From positions 310,001 through 374,000 of the forward strand of contig CAVSKI010000003.1 of the NCBI GenBank assembly GCA_963728495.1: a stretch of DNA of 64,000 nt, read 5' to 3'. The notes under the pieces were generated by a model. That model had not been told where the DNA came from. It saw only the letters and a program-made list of their open reading frames with translations, and ran no database searches. Source of the stretch: JACVRW01 sp963728495 (lineage in GTDB: Bacteria; Actinomycetota; Thermoleophilia; Solirubrobacterales; Thermoleophilaceae). Position numbers and translations under genes: made by a program. Positions 34,610 through 43,852 of the stretch are shown here, piece after piece (positions within the stretch are counted from its first letter, which is position 1; every line of letters begins with the position of its first letter).

Positions 34610-36762
34610 GTGGCCGTGGAGGTCGCTTCCTCGATCAGCTCGGTCAGCTCGCGTAGCTCGATCCGCTCGGCGTTGCCCGACGTCTTGATCGCGTCCTCGT
34701 ACATGGTCACGTCCTTGGGGCAGGTGACCACGAAGTAGTCGAGCTCTCCCAGCGCCACGGCCTCGTGAATGCGGTTCTCCGACGGCCGCTCCACGCCGGG
34801 CTCGTCGGGGATCCAGATGCGCCCCCCGCCGGCCCCGCAGCAGAAGGAGTTGTCGCGGTTGCGCGGCATCTCGACCAGGGTGCATCCGAGCGCCTCGAGG
34901 ATCGCCCGCGGCGCGTCGTAGCCGCCGTTGTGGCGCCCGAGGTAACAGGGGTCGTGGTAGGTGACCCGGTAGTCGAGCCCACCCTCCAGCGGCAGCCGGC
35001 CGGCCTCGATCAGCTCGAGCAGCAGGGAGGTGTGATGCAGCACGCTCCAGGCGCCGCCGAGCTCGTCTGAAATCAGCTCCGGGTATTCGTTGCGCAGCGT
35101 GTTGAGCGAATGCGGGTCGCTCGTGACGATGCGCTGGAAGTCGCATTCCTCGAGGGCCGCCACGTTCTGCTCGGCGAGCGCCTCGAACAGGCCTTCCTCG
35201 CCGGCGCGGCGAACGTCGTTGCCGGAATTGCGCTCGCCGTCGTAGAGGATTCCGAAGTCCAGCTCGGCAGCGGAGAACAGACGTGCCAGCGCGCGCGTGA
35301 CCTTCTGACTGCGCGGGTCGAACGACGCGTAGTCACCCACGAACCAGAGCACGTCCACGGACTCCTTGCGCGCGTCCTTGACCTCGAAGTCGAGCTCCTC
35401 GGTCCAGCGCCCGCGCTTGCGGGCCCGCTCGCCGAACGAGTTACCCGACTTGTGGATGGTCTGCAGCGCCGTCTGCAGGTTCGCCGGCAGCTCGCCCTCC
35501 TCGACCAGGCGACGCCGCATCTGGTTGATGATCGGTGCCTGCTCGATCCCCACCGGACAGGCCTCGACACAGGCGTTGCACTGCATGCAGGACCACACGG
35601 TGTCGGCGTGCACGCCGTCCTCGCGCACAACCGGACCTGTGAAGGCGCCATTTCCGGGCTGCTGGCCCTTGATGAGCACACCCAGCACGCCTCCGATCCC
35701 CACCTCGCGCATGGCCGAGTTGGCCTGCTCGCGCAGCTCGAGCACGACATCGCGCGGGGACAGCGGCCGCCCGGTGGCCAGCGCCGGGCACGCCTCATGG
35801 CACTTCCCGCACTTCGTGCAGGCGTCCAACTGGAGCAGGTGCACGCCGCTGAAGTCGGCCAGCGCGCCGTAGCCGGCGGGCTCGGAGGCCAGCTCGGGCG
35901 GGATCGCGCGCAGGCGCTTGCCGGCCTGCGGATCGCGCACCACCAGCGAGCCGAAGCTGGCCAGCATGTGCGAGGCCTTCGTATAGGGGATCGCCGCCAC
36001 GAAAGCGAGCGCCAGGAGCCCGTGCGACCACCAGATCGTGTGTCTCACAACCCGTAGTGCGCCCTCACTCGTGCCGATTCCCTCGAAGGCCTGAGCCACC
36101 AGCCAGCCGGCGGGCGAGAACTCGTTGTAGCCGGGCTGATCCATAGCGATGCGCGCGCCCTCCAACACGTAGCCGGACCCCACCAGCACGAGCAGAATGC
36201 CCACGAAGGTCCAGTCCCCCACGCGGTACATTCGCCGCTCCGGGGTCTCCTCAGCGCGGTCGGGACGCGCGTAGTCGAGCTTCTTGGGCCGCTGGATCCC
36301 GCGCCGGACCATCATCATCACCACGCCGGCCAGCAGGGCCAGGCCGAGCACGTCCAGCACGATCGAGTACCCGAGATAGAAGTCGCCGTCGAAGAAGCGC
36401 CAGCCGAACACCGGCTCGGTGAAGTCGGTGTTGATCCCGAGGATGACGGTCCCGATGAAGAGCACCACGAAGCCGTAGAAGATGCCGCGGTGTGCCCAGC
36501 CGGCGTAGGGGTCGCGCCGCCCTATGGACATGTGACTCAGCAGGATCCGAAGCGCCTCGCGGAACCGGCCCGGCAACTCGGAAGGCGGGGGCCAGCCGCC
36601 GCCGTGGGAGCGCCGGTATTTCGCGATCGGGCGTGCGACCCCATACGCGAACACCAGAATCGAGAAGCCGGCGAGGACGTACCACAGCACCTCCAGCGCC
36701 GGCTCGAAGTCCCAGAAGATCTCCCGGGTCTTCTCCGCCGCGAACGGAGCGGCGCCGCCCAT
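34576..36762 (-). CDS. EtfD-like membrane ETF:menaquinone oxidoreductase (Fe-S protein)
   Basis: A 728-residue membrane protein. The N-terminal 270 residues hold about six helices of the NarI-like cytochrome b type. Two 4Fe-4S motifs follow (CTKCGKCHEACP and CMQCNACVEACP), then a CCG-type domain with HDPCYLGRHNGGYDAPR and SFCCGAGGGRIW. The layout matches mycobacterial EtfD and the DUF224 ETF oxidoreductases, which pass electrons from ETF to menaquinone. It is four bases downstream of etfA in the same operon, so electrons from amine oxidation can enter the respiratory chain. A DgcB-like name is also possible. Confidence 0.85.
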   Translation of the reverse strand: MGGAAPFAAEKTREIFWDFEPALEVLWYVLAGFSILVFAYGVARPIAKYRRSHGGGWPPPSELPGRFREALRILLSHMSIGRRDPYAGWAHRGIFYGFVVLFIGTVILGINTDFTEPVFGWRFFDGDFYLGYSIVLDVLGLALLAGVVMMMVRRGIQRPKKLDYARPDRAEETPERRMYRVGDWTFVGILLVLVGSGYVLEGARIAMDQPGYNEFSPAGWLVAQAFEGIGTSEGALRVVRHTIWWSHGLLALAFVAAIPYTKASHMLASFGSLVVRDPQAGKRLRAIPPELASEPAGYGALADFSGVHLLQLDACTKCGKCHEACPALATGRPLSPRDVVLELREQANSAMREVGIGGVLGVLIKGQQPGNGAFTGPVVREDGVHADTVWSCMQCNACVEACPVGIEQAPIINQMRRRLVEEGELPANLQTALQTIHKSGNSFGERARKRGRWTEELDFEVKDARKESVDVLWFVGDYASFDPRSQKVTRALARLFSAAELDFGILYDGERNSGNDVRRAGEEGLFEALAEQNVAALEECDFQRIVTSDPHSLNTLRNEYPELISDELGGAWSVLHHTSLLLELIEAGRLPLEGGLDYRVTYHDPCYLGRHNGGYDAPRAILEALGCTLVEMPRNRDNSFCCGAGGGRIWIPDEPGVERPSENRIHEAVALGELDYFVVTCPKDVTMYEDAIKTSGNAERIELRELTELIEEATSTATQERGRDFSVS

Positions 36763-36766
36763 GGGG

Positions 36767-37721
36767 CTAACCGCCGAACTGGTCGGCCAGCTCGTCCGCT
36801 ACGTCGAAGAGGTCGGCCACAGCCCCAAAGTGCGCGACCCTGAAGATCGGCGCCTCGGGATCGGTGTTCACCGCGATGATCGTGTCGGCGGTCTGCATCC
36901 CGGCGAGATGCTGGACGGCCCCGGAGATGCCCAGCGCGAGGTAGACCTTCGGCTTCACCGTCTTACCCGACTGACCCACCTGGCGGGCATTCGGCGCCCA
37001 GCCGGCGTCGACCAACGGCCTCGACACGCTGAGCGTGGCGCCCATGGTCTCGGCCAGCTCCTCGAACTGCGGGAGCGCGTCCTTGTCCTCGATGCCGCGG
37101 CCGACCGACAGCAGGAACTCGGCCTTGGTGATGTCCACGTCGCCGGCGTCGGCCTCGCGAAAGCCGAGCTGCTCCGTGCGCGCCTCGACGGGCGCCTCGA
37201 CCGAGCGCGCGCTCGCATCGCCCGACGTCTCGGCCGCCTCGAACGCGCCCGCGCGGAGCATCAGCAACGTCGTCTCCTTGCCCGGGAAATCCAGCTCGAC
37301 CTCCACCTTGCCGCCGTAGGCGCCGCGTGTGGCGACCGGCCCGTCTTCCCATCCGAGCGCGGTCACGTCGCTGGCGAAGCCCAGCCCGAGCGTGGCGGCT
37401 ACCGCCGGCCCGAACCCGAGCGAGTCGATCGTGTGGCCCAGAAGCACGACCGCCGGGCTCTCCTGCTCGATCAGCGCCGCGAGCGCATCCGCGTGCACGT
37501 GCGCCTCGCAGTCCTCGGTGGGCGCATCGACGGTGAGCACCTCGTCCACACCCGCCGCGCCCAGTGACGCCGCGTGCTCGGTGGCCCCCGCTCCGATGAT
37601 GGCCACGGCCACCGGTCCGCCCGCCTCTTCCTTCAGGGCCAGCGCGGCGCCCACCAGCTCCAGGGAGACCTCACGCAAGCTCGCCGCGCCGGCTCTCGGC
37701 AAGCACGAGGATGCCGCTCAT
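36767..37721 (-). CDS. etfA: Electron transfer flavoprotein alpha subunit, one frameshift
   Basis: The start MSGILVLAESRRGEL at ATG 37721 overlaps the etfB stop by ATGA. After residue 15 an extra base near 37673-37678 moves the frame; the remainder, from REVSLELVGAALAL to the end, is intact. It contains the FAD-binding domain with GRGIEDKDALPQFEELA, GQSGKTVKPKVYLALGISGA and VAVNTDPEAPIF-type residues. The whole would be about 317 residues, the usual length. EtfA with EtfB carries electrons from the dehydrogenase to EtfD. Either the gene is damaged or one base is misread. Confidence 0.8.
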
Positions 37722-38510
37722 CCGCTCATCCGATCCTTCACGATCTCCGCGATCCGCTCCGCCACGGCAGAGGGCGAGCCGTTGAGCATCTCCGCCCCAC
37801 CGCCCGAATCGGGCGGAGCCATGGAGCGTACGCGCGAGCCCGCCGCCGCCAGCGACGGCGTCCTCGTCGAGCCCCAACTCCGATAGACCGAGGACCTCGA
37901 GCGGCTTCTCCTTGGCCTGCTTGATCGCACGCAGGTTCGCGTAGCGCGGCTCGTTGATTCCGGTCTGAATCGTGAGCAGGGCCGGCAGACTCACGCGCAG
38001 CAGCTCGACCAAGCCGCCCTCCAGCTCGCGCTCGACGGTGGCCGAGCCCGATCCGGCGTCGAACTCGATCGCCTTGACCACGGCCACGCGCGGCAACCCG
38101 AGATGCGCCGCGAGCGCCACCCCGGTCGCGCTGTGGACGGCGTCGCTGGACTGGACCCCGCACAGCACCAGGTCGGGCGACTCCCGCTCGACCGCGGCGG
38201 ACAGCACGCGAGCCACCGACAGGGGGTCGGAGCCCGTGAGCTGGTCCTCCCACACACGGAGGGCGCGGTCAGCGCCCTTGGCGAGGCAAGCACGCAGCCC
38301 TTCCTCGGCCTCCTCGTCCCCGATCGAGATGACCACGACCTCACCGTCGCCCTGCGCCTCGGAAAGCTGCAGAGCGACCTCGAGCGAGAACTCGTCCCAC
38401 TCGTTCAGCTCCCACTCGACCGCGTCGGGATCGACCCCCGCACCGCCGTCGAGCATCTCGAACTCCTCGTCGAGCACCGCCACCTGCTTCACGCAAACGA
38501 CGACCTTCAT
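37718..38510 (-). CDS. etfB: Electron transfer flavoprotein beta subunit, one frameshift
   Basis: The N-terminal 240 residues read well: VVVCVKQV at the start, ELNEWDEFSLEVAL for the AMP site, and QTGINEPRYANLRAIKQAKEK for the ETF-beta signature. Near 37839-37850 (a CCC followed by CCG repeats) the frame shifts; the true C-terminus, GGGAEMLNGSPSAVAERIAE to KDRMSG, is in the next frame and ends at 37718. Read-through in the original frame runs on into etfA. The gene starts four bases after the dehydrogenase stop. Confidence 0.8.
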
Positions 38511-38513
38511 GGA

Positions 38514-40727
38514 CTACTTGGCCACACTCGCCATGGGACTCACGTCGGGGGTGTTCAGCAGCCGCCCGTCGTAGTCCTCATTGGTCACGTCGCCCCACAG
38601 CCGCCGCTCGCGGATGAACGGCAACGGCATCGCCGGGTTCGGGCTGTCGATCTCGCGCGCCAGACGGTGGCCGTCGAAGATCGCGTCCGGGATCATCCGC
38701 GGGGCCGCGGCGTCTCCGATCATGTAAACGCCCTCGATGCCCTCGCTCTCCAGCCGCTGCTTGTCGCTGCGCAGCTCGTGGTAGAGCTCGTCGTTCGACT
38801 GGCGCTGCGTGCAGAGCACCACCGTGTCGACCTCGAACTGCTCCTTGTGGTCGGTCTTCCACACGTTGTAGGCGTGGCAGACACCGGGCTCGATCTTCTC
38901 GAGCATGGTGTACGGGTGGATGTGCACCCCGAGCCGGTGAAGGTCGCGGTGGAGCATCGGCGCCTCGAGCGTGTACTCCATGTAGGCCGCGACGTCGCCG
39001 AGCTGGGTCAGGATCGTCACGTCCTTGCCCTCGCCGGCAAGCTTCTGCGCGATCGAGACGCCCATGTAGTAGCCCTCGTTCTCGAGCACCAGCACCCGCT
39101 GGCCGATCTGCTTGTCTCCCTCGACGACCTCGCGCGGCGTCAGCTGCCAGTCGAGCGAAGTGTCGGCGCCCTCGATGGGGTCGTGGGTGGCCGGATTGAG
39201 TCCGTTGGTGGCAAAGTGCGAGCCGGTCGAGATGATCACGATCTCGGCGCCGTACTCGAGGACGTCCTCGGCGGATAGTTGCGACCCGAGGTGCACATCG
39301 ACGTTCTTCAGCTTGTCGAGCTGGATCTGGCGGTAGTTGACGATGCGCTTCCACTCACCGAGACCCCGTGCCGTTCCGCGGGCCAGGTTCTCTTTTCCGT
39401 CCGAGTGGCCGAGCTGCGAGATCCAGTTCACGCAGCCGCCGATCTCCTTGTCGCCGTCGACGAGGTGAACGGCCGACATGTCGCGCTTGCCGAGCACCAT
39501 CGCGCACTCCATGCCGGCCGGGCCGGCGCCGACCACGAGCACACCCTTGTCGCGGTTCGCGGCGGGATGGAAGCGCTCGGGGTGCCACCCGCGGCGGTAC
39601 TCCTCGCCCGCCGTGGCGTTCTGGGTGCAGATCATCGGCGGGCCGCCGATCTCCCAGCGCGAGATGCACTGGTTGCAGCCGATGCACTCGCGGATGTCGT
39701 CCGGGTGGCCCTCCTCGATCTTCTTGGGCAGGAAGGGGTCGGAGATCGAGGGGCGCGCGGCGCCGATGATGTCGAACTGACCGGAGTTGATGATCGCCAC
39801 CATGGTGTCCGGGTTGGTGATCCGCCCCACACCCACGACCGGCTTGTTGGTGTGATCGCCTGCCTTGATCTGGCCGGTGAAGGGCTTCTCGTGGTTCTCC
39901 TCGAAGAACCGCGACGGGCCTGCGTTCTGACCCCACTCGGCGATGTCGCCAACGGTCAGATCCCACAGGTCCACGAGGTCGTCGACGTACTCCACAAACC
40001 GCACCCCGTCCTCGCCGATTTCGATCGCGGACGGTCCGTAGAGGGTGTCCACGGCGAAGCGCGACGCGATCGCGCAGTCGTCGCCCACGGCCTCGCGCAC
40101 CTGCTCCAGGCACTCCTTCCAGAAGCGGGCGCGATTCTCGAAGCTGCCCCCGTATCCATCGGTGCGCTTGTTGTAGAAGGGCGAGAGGAACTGCAGCGGC
40201 AGGTAGGAGTGAGCGCCGTAGACGTAGACGATGTCGAAGCCGGCCTCCCGTGCGCGCACCGCGGCGTCGACATACATCTGCTGAACGAGGGCGATGTCGT
40301 CCTCGTCCATGTAGCGCGGATGGGTGTTGACCTCGAAGTCCGAGGGGATCTGAGAGGGTCCGCGCGGGTTGTGGCGCGACTCCATACAGGGCGCGTGCGG
40401 CCCGCCGTACCAGAGCTCGATGCCGGCGAGCGCGTCGAACTCGTGCAGCCGGTCGCACATGACCGCGAGGTTGCGCACGTCGTCGTCGTCCCAGATACGG
40501 GCCGAGACCCGCATGGTGTCGTCGGACTCGGGGTGGATCGAGCAGTACTCGGTGCACAGGGCGGCCCAGCCGCCCTCGGCCTTCACGCCGCGGTGGTAGG
40601 CCTGGAAGCCCGGCTTCTCCGACCCTGCTCCGATGCAATGCGGCACCTGGTAGAAGCGGTTCTTGAGGGTCTTCGGGCCGATCTGGATCGGCTCGAACAG
40701 AATGTCGTACTTCGGGTCGCGCGCCAT
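38514..40727 (-). CDS. Trimethylamine dehydrogenase-like flavoprotein
   Basis: A 737-residue Fe-S flavoprotein very like Methylophilus trimethylamine dehydrogenase along its length. Cys31 in NRFYQVPHC corresponds to the cysteine that binds FMN covalently. The aromatic bowl for the substrate is kept: Tyr in TEYCSI, Trp in DIAEWG and Trp in ISRWEIGG. The 4Fe-4S cysteines are in CIGCNQCISRW and the following ICTQN. The C-terminal half is the ADP-binding domain (VVGAGPAGMECAMVLG). It would demethylate trimethylamine to dimethylamine and formaldehyde and hand electrons to ETF. Retained Tyr argues against a dimethylamine-specific form. GGGAG precedes the ATG. Confidence 0.87.
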   Translation of the reverse strand: MARDPKYDILFEPIQIGPKTLKNRFYQVPHCIGAGSEKPGFQAYHRGVKAEGGWAALCTEYCSIHPESDDTMRVSARIWDDDDVRNLAVMCDRLHEFDALAGIELWYGGPHAPCMESRHNPRGPSQIPSDFEVNTHPRYMDEDDIALVQQMYVDAAVRAREAGFDIVYVYGAHSYLPLQFLSPFYNKRTDGYGGSFENRARFWKECLEQVREAVGDDCAIASRFAVDTLYGPSAIEIGEDGVRFVEYVDDLVDLWDLTVGDIAEWGQNAGPSRFFEENHEKPFTGQIKAGDHTNKPVVGVGRITNPDTMVAIINSGQFDIIGAARPSISDPFLPKKIEEGHPDDIRECIGCNQCISRWEIGGPPMICTQNATAGEEYRRGWHPERFHPAANRDKGVLVVGAGPAGMECAMVLGKRDMSAVHLVDGDKEIGGCVNWISQLGHSDGKENLARGTARGLGEWKRIVNYRQIQLDKLKNVDVHLGSQLSAEDVLEYGAEIVIISTGSHFATNGLNPATHDPIEGADTSLDWQLTPREVVEGDKQIGQRVLVLENEGYYMGVSIAQKLAGEGKDVTILTQLGDVAAYMEYTLEAPMLHRDLHRLGVHIHPYTMLEKIEPGVCHAYNVWKTDHKEQFEVDTVVLCTQRQSNDELYHELRSDKQRLESEGIEGVYMIGDAAAPRMIPDAIFDGHRLAREIDSPNPAMPLPFIRERRLWGDVTNEDYDGRLLNTPDVSPMASVAK

Positions 40728-40755
40728 GCGGTTCTCCCTCGGGCTTCAGCAGCGA

Positions 40756-40769
40756 ACAAATAGGTACAA
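40756..40769. promoter_or_regulatory. ACAAATAGGTACAA box before the TMADH operon
   Basis: An exact copy of the 14-mer found at the mobA promoter (28368-28381). It lies 29 bp upstream of the dehydrogenase ATG and 80 bp before the divergent aldehyde dehydrogenase. Its ACAAAT half also matches half of the GntR-type palindrome. The gap 40728-40848 has no gene. Confidence 0.45.
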
Positions 40770-40848
40770 CGTGCAGGGTTCTATCGCATCCAGCCCCGCG
40801 TGTCGAGGGTACGCGGAGATCGCGGCCGCGTGCTAGGTTCGCGGCGCA

Positions 40849-42324
40849 GTGTCTGTGACGCGAGAGCTTCCAACGAAGGCGCTCATCGGTGGTGAGTGGG
40901 TTAATGGCGGCGGCCCCGAGATGGAGGTGCGCTCTGCGTGGTCGGACCGCGTCGTCAGCCGCATCGACACGTGCACGCCGGCGGACGTGGACCGAGCCGT
41001 CCACGCTGCGCGAGCCGCTCAGCCCGTGTGGGGCGGGCTTTCGCTCGTCGAGCGCGTCGAGTTGGTGCGGGAGATGCACCGCGTCGTCGTCGCTCACGGC
41101 GAGGAGCTCTCCCAGATGATCACGCTCGAGACCGGGAAGACGATCTCGGAGACGCGCGAGGAGATCTACGAGTACTCGGCGCCCGCGTACCAGAAGGCGG
41201 CCGAGGAGGTGCTCCGCCATCGCGGGATGACCTTGCCCTCGACCCAGGAGCGCGCCAACAACAAACGGCTGCTCATGTCGCACCGGCCCGTCGGGGTGGT
41301 CGCGGTGATCACCCCGTACAACTTCCCGACGGACATCGCCTCGATCGCGATCGCCCATGCGATCGCCTCTGGGAACACGGTTGTCTGGAAGCCCTCCGAG
41401 TTCGCAGCCACGAGCTGCGCGATGCTCGCGGGGCTCTTCGCGGAGGCGGGCTTCCCGCCTGGCGTCGTGAACCTCGTGCAGGGTTATGGGGAGACCGGGG
41501 CCGCGCTCGTCGAGCACGAGGGCGTCGACGCGATCTTCTTCACCGGCTCGACCGCAACGGGCGAGCGGATCAGTCGCGCGGCCGGGCTCAAGAAGCAGTT
41601 GCTCGAGCTCGGAGGGGACGGGCCGCAGATCGTCCTCGCCGACGCGGACGTCGATTCCGCCGTGGAGGGTGCCGTACTCGGAGCCTTCTACCTCGCCGGT
41701 CAGGTGTGCACCTCCGTGGAGCGGATCCTCGTGCACGAGGACGTGCACGACGAGTTCGTCGAGAAGCTGAAGCAACGGACGGCGCAGATTCGCGTTGGCG
41801 ATCCGACGGACGAGGCGACGGAGATGGGGCCGCTCTGCAACGACGCCACCCTCGCCCGAGTGACGCAGCACGTCGAGGGCGCCCGGAACGATGGTGCCGA
41901 GGTGTTTCAGTTCGGCGAGCCCGACGGCGTCTTCTATCCACCGACGATCCTGACCGGCGTCACCCCAGACATGGAGATCGCGCAGAACGAGACGTTCGGG
42001 CCCGTCACTCCGGTCATCAAGATCGGCTCGGCCGACGAGGCGATCGAGATCGCAAACGCGAGCGAGCTGGGCCTGAACGCATCCGTCTACACGAGCGACC
42101 TCGCGGCCGCGTTCCGCGTGGGGGAGGCCCTGCAGCACGGAACGGTGAACGTCAACGAGAGCACGAACTACTGGGATCAGCTTGCGCCGTTCGGCGGGAC
42201 CGGCAAGAGCGGCATCGGCCGTGAGCTCTCGCAGTGGTTCCTGAACACGTTCACCGAGATGAAGCTCCTTAACATCGACCTGAACGACACGCCCAAGGGC
42301 GACCGCCGGGTCCTGCGCGACTAG
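40849..42324 (+). CDS. NAD(P)-dependent aldehyde dehydrogenase
   Basis: A 491-residue aldehyde dehydrogenase. The catalytic cysteine is in AGQVCTSVERIL, the general base in LELGGDGPQIV, and the N-terminal PYNFPTD and FTGSTATGERI motifs bind the cofactor. The start is GTG 40849, or a second GTG two codons later. It is followed after seven bases by an FAD oxidoreductase, so an amine oxidase plus aldehyde dehydrogenase pair is likely, as in gamma-glutamylputrescine catabolism. The aldehyde is not determined. Confidence 0.88.
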   Translation: MSVTRELPTKALIGGEWVNGGGPEMEVRSAWSDRVVSRIDTCTPADVDRAVHAARAAQPVWGGLSLVERVELVREMHRVVVAHGEELSQMITLETGKTISETREEIYEYSAPAYQKAAEEVLRHRGMTLPSTQERANNKRLLMSHRPVGVVAVITPYNFPTDIASIAIAHAIASGNTVVWKPSEFAATSCAMLAGLFAEAGFPPGVVNLVQGYGETGAALVEHEGVDAIFFTGSTATGERISRAAGLKKQLLELGGDGPQIVLADADVDSAVEGAVLGAFYLAGQVCTSVERILVHEDVHDEFVEKLKQRTAQIRVGDPTDEATEMGPLCNDATLARVTQHVEGARNDGAEVFQFGEPDGVFYPPTILTGVTPDMEIAQNETFGPVTPVIKIGSADEAIEIANASELGLNASVYTSDLAAAFRVGEALQHGTVNVNESTNYWDQLAPFGGTGKSGIGRELSQWFLNTFTEMKLLNIDLNDTPKGDRRVLRD

Positions 42325-42331
42325 AAGCTCC

Positions 42332-43750
42332 GTGTTCGACGCGCCGCTGCGACCGGCCGGCGCGATCCGGTCGCACTGGCTCCAGGGACTGCTGCCGGAT
42401 ACGCCCGCCCATCCGGCACTCGACGTCTCCACGCGCGCCGACGTTTGCATCGTCGGTGCAGGGTTCACCGGTCTCTGGACCGCGCTCGCGCTCAAGCGGC
42501 GCTCACCCGGCACGGACGTCGTGTTGATCGACGGCGACGTCTGCGGCGGTGGCGCCAGCGGCCGCAGCGGCGGGTTCGCGATGACGTGGTGGTCGAAGTT
42601 CCCGTCGCTCCAGAAGCTGTGCGGCGCGGATGCCGCGGTCGACCTCTGCCGCCGCTCGGAGGAGGCCGTCGCGGACATCGGCCGCTTCTGCGAGGAGCAC
42701 GGCATCGACGCCTGGTACCGGCGGGCGGGATGGCTGTGGGCCGCGACGAACACAGCGCAGCTCGATGCATGGTCGGCCACGCTCGAGGCGATCGAGCGCG
42801 CCGGCGCCCGTCCGTTCGAAAGGCTGGAGCGCGACGAGGTCGCCGAGCTCTCCGGATCACCCGTGCACCTCGCGGGCGTTCGCGAGGCCGCGGCGGCGAC
42901 GATCCAGCCGGCGCTGCTGGCGCGCGGGCTCGCAGAGGTCGCGCGGTCGGCCGGCGTCAGGGTGCACGAGAGGACGCCGATGACGGCTCTCGTGCGAGGC
43001 TCGAGCCCGCAGGTCGTCACACCCCGTGCGACGATCAAGGCCGGCTGCGTGGTGCTCGCGCTGAACGCGTGGGCCGCAGAGCTTCCGGAGGTGGCGAAGT
43101 CGCTTGTGGTCGTCGCGAGCGACATGATCGCGACCGAGCCGCTCGGCGTGCGTGGAGAGGAACTGTCGTGGCCGCTCGGGCTCGCGGTCTCGGACTCTCG
43201 CCGGCTCATCAACTACTACCGGCGCACGGACGACGGCCGGATCGCCTTCGGCAAGGGCGGCGGCTCCCTCGCGCTCGGCGGACGGATGGGCGCCTCCTTC
43301 CACGGCCCGTCTCCACGACTCGACGAGGTGCGAGGCCAGTTCGGTCGGGCGTATCCGCAGCTGGCGGACACGGCGATCGCCGCGAGCTGGCGCGGCCCGA
43401 TCGACTACTCGATCTCGGGGCTTCCCTTCTTCTGCCGACTGGACGGGAGCCCTCAGGTCCTCCTGTGCGCGGGATTCTCCGGCAACGGCGTCGGCCCGTC
43501 GCGCCTCGCGGGCGGCGTTCTCGCGGAGATGGCCCTGGACGGCGGCAACGCGGACCTGCCGCCCGCGCTCGCCCGGCTCCCGAGCAGCCGGCTCCCTCCC
43601 GAGCCCTTCCGCTACGCCGGCGGGCGCCTCGTCCGCGAGGCGGTCGCCCGCAAGGAGCGACTCGAGGATCGCGAGCGCAAGCCGGATGCGGTGACCCGCG
43701 TCATCGCGGGGCTCGACCCGACGAGCTTCATCGACCGCGGCACGCCGTAA
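42332..43750 (+). CDS. FAD-dependent oxidoreductase (DAO family)
   Basis: A 472-residue DAO-family flavoprotein. The FAD loop is VCIVGAGFTGLWTALALKRR (about residues 37-56), then GGGASGRSGGFAMTWW. The C-terminal part has the SGNGVGPSRLAGG segment. It is close in type to PuuB-like gamma-glutamylputrescine oxidases and other amine oxidases. The 3' neighbour is a permease and the 5' neighbour an aldehyde dehydrogenase; this suggests uptake and oxidation of one amine. The start is GTG 42332. Confidence 0.82.
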   Translation: MFDAPLRPAGAIRSHWLQGLLPDTPAHPALDVSTRADVCIVGAGFTGLWTALALKRRSPGTDVVLIDGDVCGGGASGRSGGFAMTWWSKFPSLQKLCGADAAVDLCRRSEEAVADIGRFCEEHGIDAWYRRAGWLWAATNTAQLDAWSATLEAIERAGARPFERLERDEVAELSGSPVHLAGVREAAAATIQPALLARGLAEVARSAGVRVHERTPMTALVRGSSPQVVTPRATIKAGCVVLALNAWAAELPEVAKSLVVVASDMIATEPLGVRGEELSWPLGLAVSDSRRLINYYRRTDDGRIAFGKGGGSLALGGRMGASFHGPSPRLDEVRGQFGRAYPQLADTAIAASWRGPIDYSISGLPFFCRLDGSPQVLLCAGFSGNGVGPSRLAGGVLAEMALDGGNADLPPALARLPSSRLPPEPFRYAGGRLVREAVARKERLEDRERKPDAVTRVIAGLDPTSFIDRGTP

Positions 43751-43778
43751 TCGCTCCTTCGACGCGTCGGTAGGCCCG

Positions 43779-43807
43779 TTGCAAACCTTCAAACAAATTT
43801 GTATGGT
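43779..43807 (+). promoter_or_regulatory. Permease promoter with GntR-type operator site 2
   Basis: TTGCAA (43779-43784) and TATGGT (43802-43807) are spaced by 17 bp. The perfect palindrome ACAAATTTGT (43793-43802) lies between them and touches the -10 box, so binding would block RNA polymerase. The start codon is 46 bp downstream with a good Shine-Dalgarno. Confidence 0.6.
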
Positions 43808-43852
43808 CGCCCGGCACGTCCGCTGAGACGTCCGAATCCCGAGGGAGGCTGC

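Noticed and set aside
38514..40727. Assignment of the flavoprotein as dimethylamine dehydrogenase or DgcA dimethylglycine demethylase
   Set aside because: The tyrosine of the trimethylamine bowl, changed in the dimethylamine enzyme, is kept and the sequence follows the trimethylamine enzyme closely. It remains the second choice.
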